The notes: generated by a model not told the origin, from the sequence alone. Positions 26,289 through 34,353 are shown, numbered from the stretch's first letter. The stretch is DNA of 64,000 bases from JABDQZ01 sp963801985 (GCA_963801985.1 CAWDGV010000011.1:1-64000), one strand, 5' to 3'. A program made the numbers and translations.

Positions 26289-26500
26289 TGTATATGGACT
26301 CCGGCTAGAGGCACGCCGGAGTGACGGGCGGAAGCTACTGAAATCATGGAGATAAGTATGCCGAAGTTATCATTATTTTTACAGATAGTTCTGTTCGTCT
26401 GATGGCTCCGGCCAAAGGCATTTTGAAATGACGATAATTGTATAGCCAACTAGATTAGCTACGCTGGTCTTGCGGCTCCGGCTAGAAGCACGCCGAAGTG
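26289..26500 (+). repeat. REP-like hairpins, right flank of GIY-YIG gene
   Basis: A clean unit ACTCCGGC-TAGAGGCAC-GCCGGAGT followed by GACG lies at 26291-26324. Two degenerate units follow near 26405-26432 (CTCCGGCCAAAGGCATTTTGAAATGACG region, summarised) and 26475-26503 (CTCCGGCTAGAAGCACGCCGAAGTG). No gene is seen in 26253-26762 apart from repeats. Confidence 0.75.
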
Positions 26501-26559
26501 AAGAACTGAAGCATCTGGAGTCGTGGAATAAATTATGCCGGAATTGAAATTATTTTACA

Positions 26560-26659
26560 GATTCCTGCTAAAAGCTCGCAGGATAAAAGATGCTGGAGCA
26601 TCTTTAACAGCTTTAGCTGACCCAAAAGGTGAAATACAGGGATGTATTTCATAATGACA
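26560..26659 (+). repeat. Dual GGA-hairpin element, copy D
   Basis: Arm ATTCCTGCTAAAAGCTCGCAGG leads into hairpin 1 AAAGATGC-TGGA-GCATCTTT, the CAGC-TTTA-GCTG turn and hairpin 2 GAAATACA-GGGA-TGTATTTC at 26631-26650, then ATAATGACAG. Flanking genes run the other way, so this copy would be antisense to any read-through of the ion channel and GIY-YIG genes. The CCCGAAGGG turn is altered to CCCAAAAGG. Confidence 0.85.
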
Positions 26660-26718
26660 GGGCTGGGCGCGGGAATAACATGAGCACAAGCTGGAATAAC
26701 GAGGGGGAATTGCAAAAA

Positions 26719-26750
26719 ATCGTCACCCCAGCAGTCTTTTAGCTGGGGTC
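26719..26750 (-). repeat. REP-like hairpin next to GIY-YIG remnant
   Basis: Minus-strand canonical unit ACCCCAGC-TAAAAGACT-GCTGGGGT followed by GACG. Its position and orientation relative to the GIY-YIG remnant are the same as for the hairpin at 25907-25935 relative to the intact gene. Confidence 0.75.
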
Positions 26751-26762
26751 TATTAAATATGC

Positions 26763-26819
26763 TTACAAAATCTCATTATAGAGGTCTGACCATTCCAGAT
26801 TCAGTTTATTAATCAACCG
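26763..26819 (-). pseudogene. C-terminal remnant of a second GIY-YIG gene
   Basis: The minus strand encodes RLINKLNLEWSDLYNEIL and then TAA. This matches the end of the intact neighbour (HLINKANPQWNDLYQDLL, stop) in about 11 of 17 positions, including the stop. The similarity stops at the border of the hairpin element beginning at 26819, so the 5' part was lost at that junction. It is too short to be functional. The divergence shows that it was a distinct family member rather than a recent duplicate. Confidence 0.75.
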
Positions 26820-26896
26820 CACCCCGGCATGTTTCGACGTACAGGGATGTACTAGTGTCGCGAGAGTGCAGGAGCCCGTAGCGACGAACCGGGGTC
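26819..26896 (+). repeat. GGA-hairpin element, divergent type E
   Basis: Bounded by ACCCCGG and CCGGGGT arms. Inside, hairpin GTACA-GGGA-TGTAC at 26839-26852 again matches the CsrA consensus (GUACAGGGAUGU). The second hairpin GTCGC..GCGAC encloses GCAGGAGC. The overall plan is the same as in copies A-D, but the sequence outside the ACAGGGATGT core is different. It abuts the stop of the ion channel gene. Confidence 0.65.
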
Positions 26897-27730
26897 TTAG
26901 CCACCTGATTTCGTTTCAGACAACAGTTTCTCAATTCGATCAAGCTTTTCCTCGATTCTCTGGGTTCGTTCTTGGATAGCATGCACTTCACCGGCCTCGC
27001 CTTCCCCGGTTTCGCGTTCTTCTTTCTGGTGCTCCTGGTGCAGGGTATCCACCACGATACCGATCATCATGTTTAAAAACACGAAAGCCACGATAAAGAT
27101 GAAGGACAGGTAAAAAAACCAGCTAAGCGGGAACACCGCCATGGTCTCGTACATGACATCCGTCCAGTCTTCGAAGGTCGCCACCCGGAACAGGGTCAGC
27201 ATCGAGATGGTAATATTTTCCCACAGCCCGGGGTTGATCTTGTGAAAAAACATGCTGCCAACAGCGGCATAGATGTAAAAAATAATAAACATCAGCAAGC
27301 TGACGTATCCCATGCGCGGGATAGCATGCAAAAAGGCACTGAGCAATATGCGTAGCTCGGGAATGATCGATACCAGCCTCAGGACACGGAAAATTCTCAA
27401 CAAACGTCCAAGCAGAGCCGCTTCACTGTCATCAACCGGCACTAGGCTGGCAACAACGATGATGAAATCAAACACATTCCAGCCTTTGGAAAAGAAATTG
27501 CGAAAAGTGCGTTCCGCAATCATGCGAATGATGATTTCTGCCAGGAAGAACACAGTAATCATCGTATCCATTATCATGAACACTTTCATGACTGTTGGGT
27601 CAATATCGTAGGTCTTGGCACCGATCACCAGTGCAGACAGGAGTATGATGGATATAACTACTGTCTCGAAAAGCTTGTTTTCACGAATTTTGATAAAGCG
27701 CGTCTGCAGCGCATCAGCATAAGATGGCAT
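26897..27730 (-). CDS. Voltage-gated cation channel (NaChBac-like ion transporter)
   Basis: 277 residues with the six-helix layout of one voltage-gated channel domain. S4 carries Arg at 109, 112, 115 and 118 at three-residue spacing. The pore helix and filter are TLFRVATFEDWTD at about 179-191, and S6 is FFYLSFIFIVAFVFLNMMIGIVVDTL. A charged linker rich in Glu and Gly follows, then a C-terminal coiled coil (IEEKLDRIEKLL) that would hold the tetramer. The filter TFEDWTD differs from the sodium-selective TLESWA/S of NaChBac and NavAb and carries an extra acidic pair, so calcium permeation should be considered. It acts in the inner membrane. Confidence 0.88.
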   Translation of the reverse strand: MPSYADALQTRFIKIRENKLFETVVISIILLSALVIGAKTYDIDPTVMKVFMIMDTMITVFFLAEIIIRMIAERTFRNFFSKGWNVFDFIIVVASLVPVDDSEAALLGRLLRIFRVLRLVSIIPELRILLSAFLHAIPRMGYVSLLMFIIFYIYAAVGSMFFHKINPGLWENITISMLTLFRVATFEDWTDVMYETMAVFPLSWFFYLSFIFIVAFVFLNMMIGIVVDTLHQEHQKEERETGEGEAGEVHAIQERTQRIEEKLDRIEKLLSETKSGG

Positions 27731-27858
27731 TTGCTGTTTACCCCGAATTTTAAACCGGGCGTGAGTATACAGCTGTCTATGCTGAAAAAAATACCCTTAC
27801 TTTTACCTTACATAACGGTCTTATCTGCTCCAAAGCCGGTTCCTGCCAATGCTCACAT

Positions 27859-29037
27859 TCAATCCCGCCGCAGGTGATCAGAAATCGCAATCGGGGACTG
27901 GAAGCGCATAACCACCAGGTAAGTGGAGAACAGGAAGGTTAAAACCGTGGCAAACTGAATCAGGTAGGAAGCAGACTCGCTGATAACACCAATTTCCAGC
28001 GCCAGCACCGCTATCAGCAGAGAGAATTCGCTCATCTGCCCCAACCGATAACCTACTTCATGGGAACGCTTGAGGCTTTCACCGGTTCGTACCAATAACC
28101 AGCGAAAAATCGGCGGCTTCAGCAACAACATCGCAATCGCCAGGATCATTCCAGGAATGACGACCTGGTCAATCATGCCGAGGTTGAAACCCGCCCCGAG
28201 TGAGAAAAAGAACATCACCAGGAAAAAATCGCGCAGCGGCTTGAGACTTTCAGCAATAAACAGGGAAATCGGACTGGAAGCGAGGGTAACACCGGCGATA
28301 AATGCACCGATCTCACTGGAAAGGCCGAGAAAATGCGCCAATTCCGCCATACTCATACACCAGGCGATGGCCATCAGAAAAATATATTCCTGGATTCGGT
28401 CAAACTTTGTTACCAGTGGCAGCAGGATATATTTCTGCAACAACCAGGCAATGCCGACAAACAGTGGTAACACCAGCAACAGCTTTAGCATGCCCCACAA
28501 GGCAAATTCATTTGCAGCATCGCCACCGCCGCCTTTGAGCATCATTAACACCACGATGGCAAAAAGGTCCTGCAATAACAGGATGCTGATTATCACTTCG
28601 CCGGTTCGCTGATGATGCAATATGGTTGTAGGCAACAGCTTCAAACCGACAATGGTGCTGGAAAAACTGGTTGCCACGCCAATCAGCAAGGCTTCAGTTA
28701 ACTGGTAGTCAAACAAGATACCCACAGCAAAACCGACCAGTGAAAACAACAGCGAACTGATCACTGTCACCAGCGTGGTTTTACGCACCATGTTGATCAG
28801 TTCCTGCGGTTGCAGGTTTAGTCCGATCAGAAACAACAGAAAGATGATCCCAATATGGGCGATATCATTGATCAATTCAGCATCGTCGACAAAACCCAGA
28901 CCCCAGGGCCCCAGTACCGCGCCAATCAGGATATAGGCAATGAGTAAAGCCTGTCTGGCAAACAGGGCAATCGTTGCTACCAGTGCTGCGCCGGCAAAGA
29001 TCAGAAAGAAGGTAAAGATTATCGTGTCGTGAATCAT
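27859..29037 (-). CDS. Kef-type cation:proton antiporter (CPA2 family)
   Basis: 392 residues with about 12 membrane segments and no TrkA-N or UspA domain at the C end, so it is a membrane-domain-only member. Family marks are YILIGAVLGPWGLGFV near the start, the motif LLFLIGLNLQPQEL, and FSSTIVGLKLLP in the core where Na+/H+ or K+/H+ antiporters carry the ion-binding acidic residue region. It probably exchanges K+ or Na+ for protons at the inner membrane. It could share a message with the channel gene 128 bases downstream; that the two act together in cation control is inference. Exact substrate is uncertain. Confidence 0.85.
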   Translation of the reverse strand: MIHDTIIFTFFLIFAGAALVATIALFARQALLIAYILIGAVLGPWGLGFVDDAELINDIAHIGIIFLLFLIGLNLQPQELINMVRKTTLVTVISSLLFSLVGFAVGILFDYQLTEALLIGVATSFSSTIVGLKLLPTTILHHQRTGEVIISILLLQDLFAIVVLMMLKGGGGDAANEFALWGMLKLLLVLPLFVGIAWLLQKYILLPLVTKFDRIQEYIFLMAIAWCMSMAELAHFLGLSSEIGAFIAGVTLASSPISLFIAESLKPLRDFFLVMFFFSLGAGFNLGMIDQVVIPGMILAIAMLLLKPPIFRWLLVRTGESLKRSHEVGYRLGQMSEFSLLIAVLALEIGVISESASYLIQFATVLTFLFSTYLVVMRFQSPIAISDHLRRD

Positions 29038-29047
29038 TAAGTCTCCG

Positions 29048-29232
29048 TCATGCCTGCAGGCTTCCAGCCAGTATCAGTCACGTTGCAGAAAGATTCTGGC
29101 TACAGGCATGCCAGAATGACGCCTGTTTTAACCTCAATTTTTATTTAGCGTCATGCCGGCAATTTTTCAGCCGGTATCTCGCTGCTTATTAAGATTCTGA
29201 CTGGAAGCATGCCAGAATGACGTAGTTTCGTA
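29048..29232. repeat. REP-like hairpin cluster
   Basis: Hairpins here have the altered stem ATTCTGGC/GCCAGAAT (29090-29121, tail GACG), AT..GCCGGC/GCCGGT (29150-29178) and ATTCTGAC/GCCAGAAT (29193-29222, tail GACG). The paired changes relative to ATTCCGGC/GCCGGAAT keep the stem. The cluster fills the gap between the antiporter and the AmmeMemoRadiSam enzyme gene. Confidence 0.75.
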
Positions 29233-29237
29233 TTGTG

Positions 29238-30320
29238 TTAAAAATGACCGGCCTTGACGTTTATCGGTAAGCGTTTGGAACCCCAGGTGCCGGCCGCTTT
29301 TTCAACAACACCAGGGAACTTGTGACCGCAGTTGTCACAGCAACCGTTTGCATCCAGGTGCCATTGACCCAGCTCATACCAGTCCCGTTCAATCAGCAAC
29401 TGGCCACATTCAGGGCACCAGCTACTATCACCCTTGGGATCATGCACATTGCCCGTATAGGCATAATGCACACCGTTATCGATTGCTATCTGGCGGGCCC
29501 TGGTCAAGGTTGATGAAGGCGTTGAAGGTGTATCCATCATTTTCCACTCAGGGTGAAAGGCGGTGAAATGCATGGGCACATCAGGACCGAGATTTTCCAC
29601 CACCCACTGGGTCATCTCCTGGATTTCTTTTTCCGAATCATTTTCACCGGGAATCAACAGGGTGGTCAGCTCAACCCACACCGGGGTTTCTTTTTTAAGA
29701 TACTGCAGGGTTTCCAGAACGGGTTGCAGATGTCCGCCACAGAGCTTGTGGTAAAACCTGTCGGTAAAGGCTTTCAGGTCAACATTGGCGGCATCAACAT
29801 GGCTGAAAAAATCCTCCATCGCCGGAGAAGAAATATAGCCTGCAGTTACTGCCACTGTTTTTATATCCAGTTCATGACAGGCATCCGCCGTGTCATTGGC
29901 ATATTCAAGAAAAATAACCGGATCATTGTAGGTAAAGGCCACGCTGCGGCAGTCATAATGCTTTGCGACCCTGGCAATAGTTTCCGGTGAGGCCTCGTCG
30001 GCCAGGGTATCCATCTCGCGGGATTTGCTCATATCCCAGTTCTGGCAGAACTTGCAGGACAGGTTGCAGCCGGCTGTACCAAAGGAAAAAACCGGTGTGC
30101 CCGGTAAAAAATGATTGAGCGGCTTTTTTTCAATCGGGTCAATGCAGAAGCCACTGGAACGGCCATAACTGGTTAAAACAACTTCGTCATTCTGCCTGGC
30201 ACGGACAAAACACAGTCCCTGCTGACCTTCCTTGAGATGGCACTGCCTTGGGCAGACATCGCATTGCAACTTGCCATCATCCAGTTTGTGCCAGTATTTG
30301 GTCGAAATAACTGTATCCAT
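29238..30320 (-). CDS. amrS: AmmeMemoRadiSam system radical SAM enzyme
   Basis: Radical SAM member of a three-part system defined by genome co-occurrence with AMMECR1- and MEMO1-like proteins (TIGR04337-type). The 360-residue product has an amino-terminal cysteine box (CDVCPRQCHLKEGQQGLC), the radical SAM motif CNLSCKFCQNW with ligands C85, C89 and C92, and a C-terminal zinc-ribbon-like region with WCPECGQL and CCDNCGHKF. The reaction is unknown. It is divergent from the gene for protein B, 74 bases away, so expression from a shared control region is likely. The symbol is a common label, not a proven name. Confidence 0.92.
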   Translation of the reverse strand: MDTVISTKYWHKLDDGKLQCDVCPRQCHLKEGQQGLCFVRARQNDEVVLTSYGRSSGFCIDPIEKKPLNHFLPGTPVFSFGTAGCNLSCKFCQNWDMSKSREMDTLADEASPETIARVAKHYDCRSVAFTYNDPVIFLEYANDTADACHELDIKTVAVTAGYISSPAMEDFFSHVDAANVDLKAFTDRFYHKLCGGHLQPVLETLQYLKKETPVWVELTTLLIPGENDSEKEIQEMTQWVVENLGPDVPMHFTAFHPEWKMMDTPSTPSSTLTRARQIAIDNGVHYAYTGNVHDPKGDSSWCPECGQLLIERDWYELGQWHLDANGCCDNCGHKFPGVVEKAAGTWGSKRLPINVKAGHF

Positions 30321-30394
30321 AAATGTGCTACCTTGATTTTTCCTGCTGGAGGTTCATATTTAATAGTATAGACAACAACATATTGTGATGACTG

Positions 30395-31198
30395 ATGAAC
30401 ATTCAAGGCTCACCTACTATCAGGCTTCCTGCGGTAGCCGGTCAATTTTACACCGACGACCCGGAATTGTTGCGTCAGCAGATCGCCGGGTTTCTCAAGC
30501 AAGCTCATCCCGAAGCCACTGATCCTCCCAAGGCACTGGTTGCCCCGCATGCCGGTTACATCTACTCCGGACCGGTTGCAGCGACCGCCTACAAGTCCCT
30601 GGCGCCTGTTGCAGATAAAATCAAGCGTGTGGTCATCATGGCTCCGGCACACCGTTACGGTTTTCGTGGTATCGCCTGGTCGGCTGCTGATTATTTCCGG
30701 ACCCCGCTGGGGGATGTCAGGGTTGATTTCGATGCCATTGCACAACTTGATGGCTTGCCATACGTCATGAATCTCGAACAGGCGTTTAATGGTGAACATG
30801 CACTGGAAGTGCAGCTGCCATTTTTACAGAGCACGCTGCAGGACTTTGCCATCGTGCCCTTTATTGTCGGCCTGGCTGACCCTGAAGAAGTTGCTGAAGT
30901 CTTAAACCGGCTCTGGGGAGGAGAAGAAACCCTGATTGTGATCAGTTCCGACCTGAGTCATTTCCATCAGTACCAGGCTGCCCGGCAACAGGACACGCAT
31001 ACCAGCAAGCTGATTGAAGCTTTACGTTATGAGGATATTCGCAGTGATGATGCCTGCGGCATATATCCTTTAAGCGGCCTGTTACTGGCAGCACGCCAGA
31101 AGCAACTGCATGCAGAGCTGCTGGATTTGCGCAATTCCGGTGACACTGCAGGCAGCCATGACAGCGTGGTTGGTTATGGGGCGTATGTTATTCATTGA
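30395..31198 (+). CDS. amrB: AmmeMemoRadiSam system protein B (MEMO1 family)
   Basis: 267 residues of the MEMO1-like fold related to LigB-type extradiol dioxygenases. Conserved segments are LVAPHAGYIYSGPVAATAYK with a metal-site His, MAPAHRYGFRGIAWS, FNGEHALEVQLPFLQ and SSDLSHFHQYQAA. Together these His residues would form the metal pocket. The gene begins the plus-strand half of the divergent cluster and is followed by protein A after 56 bases including one REP-like hairpin. Substrate and activity are unknown. Confidence 0.92.
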   Translation: MNIQGSPTIRLPAVAGQFYTDDPELLRQQIAGFLKQAHPEATDPPKALVAPHAGYIYSGPVAATAYKSLAPVADKIKRVVIMAPAHRYGFRGIAWSAADYFRTPLGDVRVDFDAIAQLDGLPYVMNLEQAFNGEHALEVQLPFLQSTLQDFAIVPFIVGLADPEEVAEVLNRLWGGEETLIVISSDLSHFHQYQAARQQDTHTSKLIEALRYEDIRSDDACGIYPLSGLLLAARQKQLHAELLDLRNSGDTAGSHDSVVGYGAYVIH

Positions 31199-31200
31199 GA

Positions 31201-31230
31201 GGATACCGGCTATAAACATGCCGGTATGAC
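31201..31230 (+). repeat. REP-like hairpin
   Basis: Unit ATACCGGC-TATAAACAT-GCCGGTAT followed by GACG. The third stem pair has changed on both arms (T-A to A-T against the common ATTCCGGC stem). It lies between the genes for AmmeMemoRadiSam proteins B and A. Confidence 0.8.
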
Positions 31231-31254
31231 GAAATAAACCGGATTAGCACAACA

Positions 31255-31815
31255 ATGCATTTAACCGATTCTGACAAACAGCAATTACTGCAACTGGCCC
31301 GCAACTCGATCCAACACGGCCTGCAATCAGGTAACCCGTTATCCGTTGACAGCGATGCCTTTACAGAGAGCCTGAAACAAACCGCGGCCTGTTTTGTTAC
31401 ATTGAATATCCAGGGCCAGTTACGTGGCTGTATCGGGCACTTGTCAGCGATTGAGCCGCTGGTAGACGATGTCGCAGAAAATGCATTTTCCGCCGCTTTC
31501 AGGGACCCGCGTTTTCCACCGTTATCCGAATCTGAGTTTAACGACATTGAAATCGAGATTTCGGTACTGACACCTGCAGAAAAAATGTCTTTCTCCGATG
31601 AACAGGATCTGCTGGCACAAATTCAGCCTGGTGTTGATGGCTTGATACTGGAAGACGGTTATTATCGCGGCACTTTCCTGCCTTCGGTGTGGGAATCATT
31701 ACCTGACAAACAGGATTTCTGGACCCACCTGAAACTCAAGGCAGGACTTTCACCTGGACATTGGTCTGATACCCTGCAGGTATCGCGCTACCATACACTG
31801 GCTTTTTCAGAATAA
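31255..31815 (+). CDS. amrA: AmmeMemoRadiSam system protein A (AMMECR1 domain)
   Basis: 186 residues, a single AMMECR1 domain. The hallmark LRGCIGHLSAIEPLVDDV is seen near residue 57, followed by AFSAAFRDPRFPPLSESEF and EIEISVLTPAEKM. In this domain a conserved Cys within RGCIG is proposed to be catalytic. Length and order are standard for protein A of the system. The ATG directly follows the short REP-like hairpin after protein B. The gene ends five bases from the convergent pentapeptide gene. Confidence 0.92.
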   Translation: MHLTDSDKQQLLQLARNSIQHGLQSGNPLSVDSDAFTESLKQTAACFVTLNIQGQLRGCIGHLSAIEPLVDDVAENAFSAAFRDPRFPPLSESEFNDIEIEISVLTPAEKMSFSDEQDLLAQIQPGVDGLILEDGYYRGTFLPSVWESLPDKQDFWTHLKLKAGLSPGHWSDTLQVSRYHTLAFSE

Positions 31816-31819
31816 ATTT

Positions 31820-32614
31820 TTACTGGATACATTTACCAACAGATCCAGCCTTGCAGGGCTGACCATTGTTCCAGATAGCGCCGTCAAACTGCGCATTATT
31901 CAACTGTACACCACCCAGGCGGGCCTCGGTCAGGTCGGCATAACGCAAGTCTGCGTCATTAAGAACGGCATTACTCAGGTCAGCCCCGTGCAGATTGGCC
32001 CCTTTCAGACTGGCCGCTGAAAAATCCACGTAAGCCAGGTCAGCATTTTCAAACTGGGCGTAGCGCAGGTTGGCATTTTTCAATGAACTGCCAGTGAGTT
32101 TTATTTTGTTCATGATGGCATTGGTCGCCAGCAGGTTATCAAGATTCGAGTTCTCTGCCTGCAGGTTTCTCTTGTTGCAACTGTTCCAGTTGATACCTGG
32201 TGCAGGTTCTGCCGCACAGTCCGGCGCGTTGGATGAATCACTTTCCTGCACAACCATGGAGGCAATAATACCCCCTGCAGCGAGCAGGCTGACCAGGATA
32301 ATAGGTAACCACAAACTGCCTTTCTTGCCCGGGTCGAGATCATCCGTTATCTCGGCATTCGCAAAAGCTTCCGGATCACGCATCTGCAATGGCACCACTT
32401 CCGGCTGAGACAACAGAAAACTCCAGTTCTTTTTATCCCGACTGACTTCATCCCTCAGGTCAATCTTGCCTTCCATGAGGAAGTGCCTGACTTTTGCAGG
32501 AGCAAAGGGACCAAAAATTTTCTCCCCTTTTTTAACAAACCAGATCTTGTCACGGCTCCTATCTGCGCCCTGGTCATGGCGTTGGTCGTGGCGGCTATCG
32601 TCTTGGTCACTCAT
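31820..32614 (-). CDS. Membrane-anchored pentapeptide repeat protein with GYF-like amino-terminal domain
   Basis: 264 residues. A short Asp/Arg/His-rich start with a repeated RHDQ is followed by a domain of about 55 residues resembling GYF_2/DUF4339 (IWFVKKGEKIFGPFAPAKVRHFL.. RDKKNWSFL). One transmembrane helix (LWLPIILVSLLAAGGIIASMVV) comes at about 104-125. The outer part holds pentapeptide repeats of the A(N/D)Lxx type (ANLRYAQFENADLAYVDFS, ANLHGADLSNAVLNDADL). Cys residues near both ends of the outer part could form disulfides. Function is unknown. The repeats suggest a rigid beta-helix in the periplasm. Confidence 0.82.
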   Translation of the reverse strand: MSDQDDSRHDQRHDQGADRSRDKIWFVKKGEKIFGPFAPAKVRHFLMEGKIDLRDEVSRDKKNWSFLLSQPEVVPLQMRDPEAFANAEITDDLDPGKKGSLWLPIILVSLLAAGGIIASMVVQESDSSNAPDCAAEPAPGINWNSCNKRNLQAENSNLDNLLATNAIMNKIKLTGSSLKNANLRYAQFENADLAYVDFSAASLKGANLHGADLSNAVLNDADLRYADLTEARLGGVQLNNAQFDGAIWNNGQPCKAGSVGKCIQ

Positions 32615-32673
32615 TTATGTTTCACTTATGACTTCGGGGCTGGAATGCTTCATTAGTTAAACCTAGCGGCATA

Positions 32674-34353
32674 TTGGCCGATATCTTTAATGTGACTGAA
32701 CTGAATGACGAACTGATAAGAGCTGTTTTGCAGATTATCCGAACTGCGAAAACGCCCGACCCTGCCCAGCCGCCAGTCACTCAGCAGCCTCCCACGGTCT
32801 ATGACAAACTCGAACAGGGACAGCAATACCAGGTTACCGTATTAAACCCCGATATCGATGGCAAGGCCCTGCTGAGAATCATGGGTGAAAAGATTCTGGT
32901 AGATACTTCTCTACCGCTTAAACAGGGTCAACATCTGACAGTTGAAGTCGTCAGGAAGAATAATGATGTCATTCAGCTGGAGGTCAAACTCGCGCCAACC
33001 CAGGCAGAAATCAAAGCGCAATACCTGAAGCTGTCTCTGCCAATGCAGACACCAATCGCCAACCTGCTAAAAAGCCTGAATGACTACCTGCTCAATGTTC
33101 CTGCAGGAAAAACTGTCAGTATTTCTCAGTCTGACATTCAAACACTGACCCGCCAACTACTCAGCCAGGTACCGGCCGCAACCGACTTAAAAGATCCAGC
33201 TACTTTTCAAAAAGTTTTATCCGACTCCGGGGTTTTTCTGGAAAGCAAGCTGGCCCGTGGGCAGGTCCCGGAAAATGATCTGAAAACAGCATTGCTGAGA
33301 ATTGCCGATCAAATCCGCCCCCAGATCACGGAAACATTGCAAAAAACCGTGGCCATGACAGCCTATAATGCAGCGAAATCACCGCAAACAGTCACTAAAG
33401 CCGAAGTAACTCCGCAACTTCCAGTTGCCGCTGGCAACACGGCGGGCAAAGTGGCCAGTACAATACCTCTTCCTGTTTCTGCCCCGGCAGGACAGCCAAC
33501 AGCTAATGTAGCAACGAGTGGCAGACCACTGACTGCCGAGGCGGCACCTGTTGTGCAACAGCCGCTGGCAGGCCAGGCTCAAAAACCTGCTGCAAATACA
33601 CCGACCAGCAATCCGTCACATGATATCAGCCAGATCAAAAGCGTTACGGAAAAGCCGGCATTGACCGCCACCCAGGCGGCACAAAAAGCCATCATGCTGG
33701 GAAAAAGCAGTCCCGCCAGACTGTTGCAGAGCATAACCACGAACCTGCTTAGCCATACGGCGATTCAAAATGCTCTGAACCTGCTGCCCAAGACAGAATT
33801 ACAGCTGCTGTTAAAACAACTGCTGTTTAAAAATACAGCAAGAGCCGAGCAGGGCCAGCTAAACGCCGGCACTCATCGCCTAACCCAACTGGAGCAGCTT
33901 TTGCGTTCAGTGGAGAGTGGACTTGCGCGTATCCAGACTCAGCAGCTGGCATCAGTGCCACAGGACGACTCCACTCGCCAGGCCTGGCAACTGGAAATAC
34001 CTTTGCGTGAACAGAAGGAATTACAGGCCCTGCTGATGCGCTTTGAACAGGATGACAGCGAGAGCGACAAGGATGCCAGCGGCTCCACCTGGACTGTCAG
34101 TCTGAACCTGAACATTGGCGAAATGGGCCATATTCACAGCAAAATCCGGCTGACAGCGGAGGTCATCTCAACCCATTTCTGGGCCGAAGAAGAAAAAACC
34201 CTGCAAAAGATTTCCACCCATTTACCACGCCTGGAAAAGGCACTGGAAAAGCTCGGCCTGTCGGTAAACCAGATGACGGTTGCTTTGGGCAAGCCAGCTG
34301 ACCCCGTGGAAATCACCGCCATTGAAGCCCGGTTACTGGATGAAACAGCATGA
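32674..34353 (+). CDS. fliK: Flagellar hook-length control protein FliK
   Basis: Measures hook length and switches export specificity. The 559-residue product has a long, low-complexity middle rich in Pro, Gln, Ala and Thr. The C-terminal domain of about 100 residues (WTVSLNLNIGEMGHIHSKI.. FWAEEEKTLQKIS.. LGLSVNQMTVALG) is of the Flg_hook type. The start is uncertain: the frame opens with TTG at 32674 and has no clear ribosome binding site, and a GTG lies six codons on. The stop overlaps the start of the FlhB-like gene by four bases (ATGA), so the two are coupled. It lies apart from the other fli genes. Confidence 0.85.
   Translation: MADIFNVTELNDELIRAVLQIIRTAKTPDPAQPPVTQQPPTVYDKLEQGQQYQVTVLNPDIDGKALLRIMGEKILVDTSLPLKQGQHLTVEVVRKNNDVIQLEVKLAPTQAEIKAQYLKLSLPMQTPIANLLKSLNDYLLNVPAGKTVSISQSDIQTLTRQLLSQVPAATDLKDPATFQKVLSDSGVFLESKLARGQVPENDLKTALLRIADQIRPQITETLQKTVAMTAYNAAKSPQTVTKAEVTPQLPVAAGNTAGKVASTIPLPVSAPAGQPTANVATSGRPLTAEAAPVVQQPLAGQAQKPAANTPTSNPSHDISQIKSVTEKPALTATQAAQKAIMLGKSSPARLLQSITTNLLSHTAIQNALNLLPKTELQLLLKQLLFKNTARAEQGQLNAGTHRLTQLEQLLRSVESGLARIQTQQLASVPQDDSTRQAWQLEIPLREQKELQALLMRFEQDDSESDKDASGSTWTVSLNLNIGEMGHIHSKIRLTAEVISTHFWAEEEKTLQKISTHLPRLEKALEKLGLSVNQMTVALGKPADPVEITAIEARLLDETA

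Noticed and set aside
26761..26896. Possible insertion sequence remnant next to the ion channel gene
   Set aside because: No transposase coding sequence or target duplication is visible; what remains is explained by a GIY-YIG fragment and a hairpin element.
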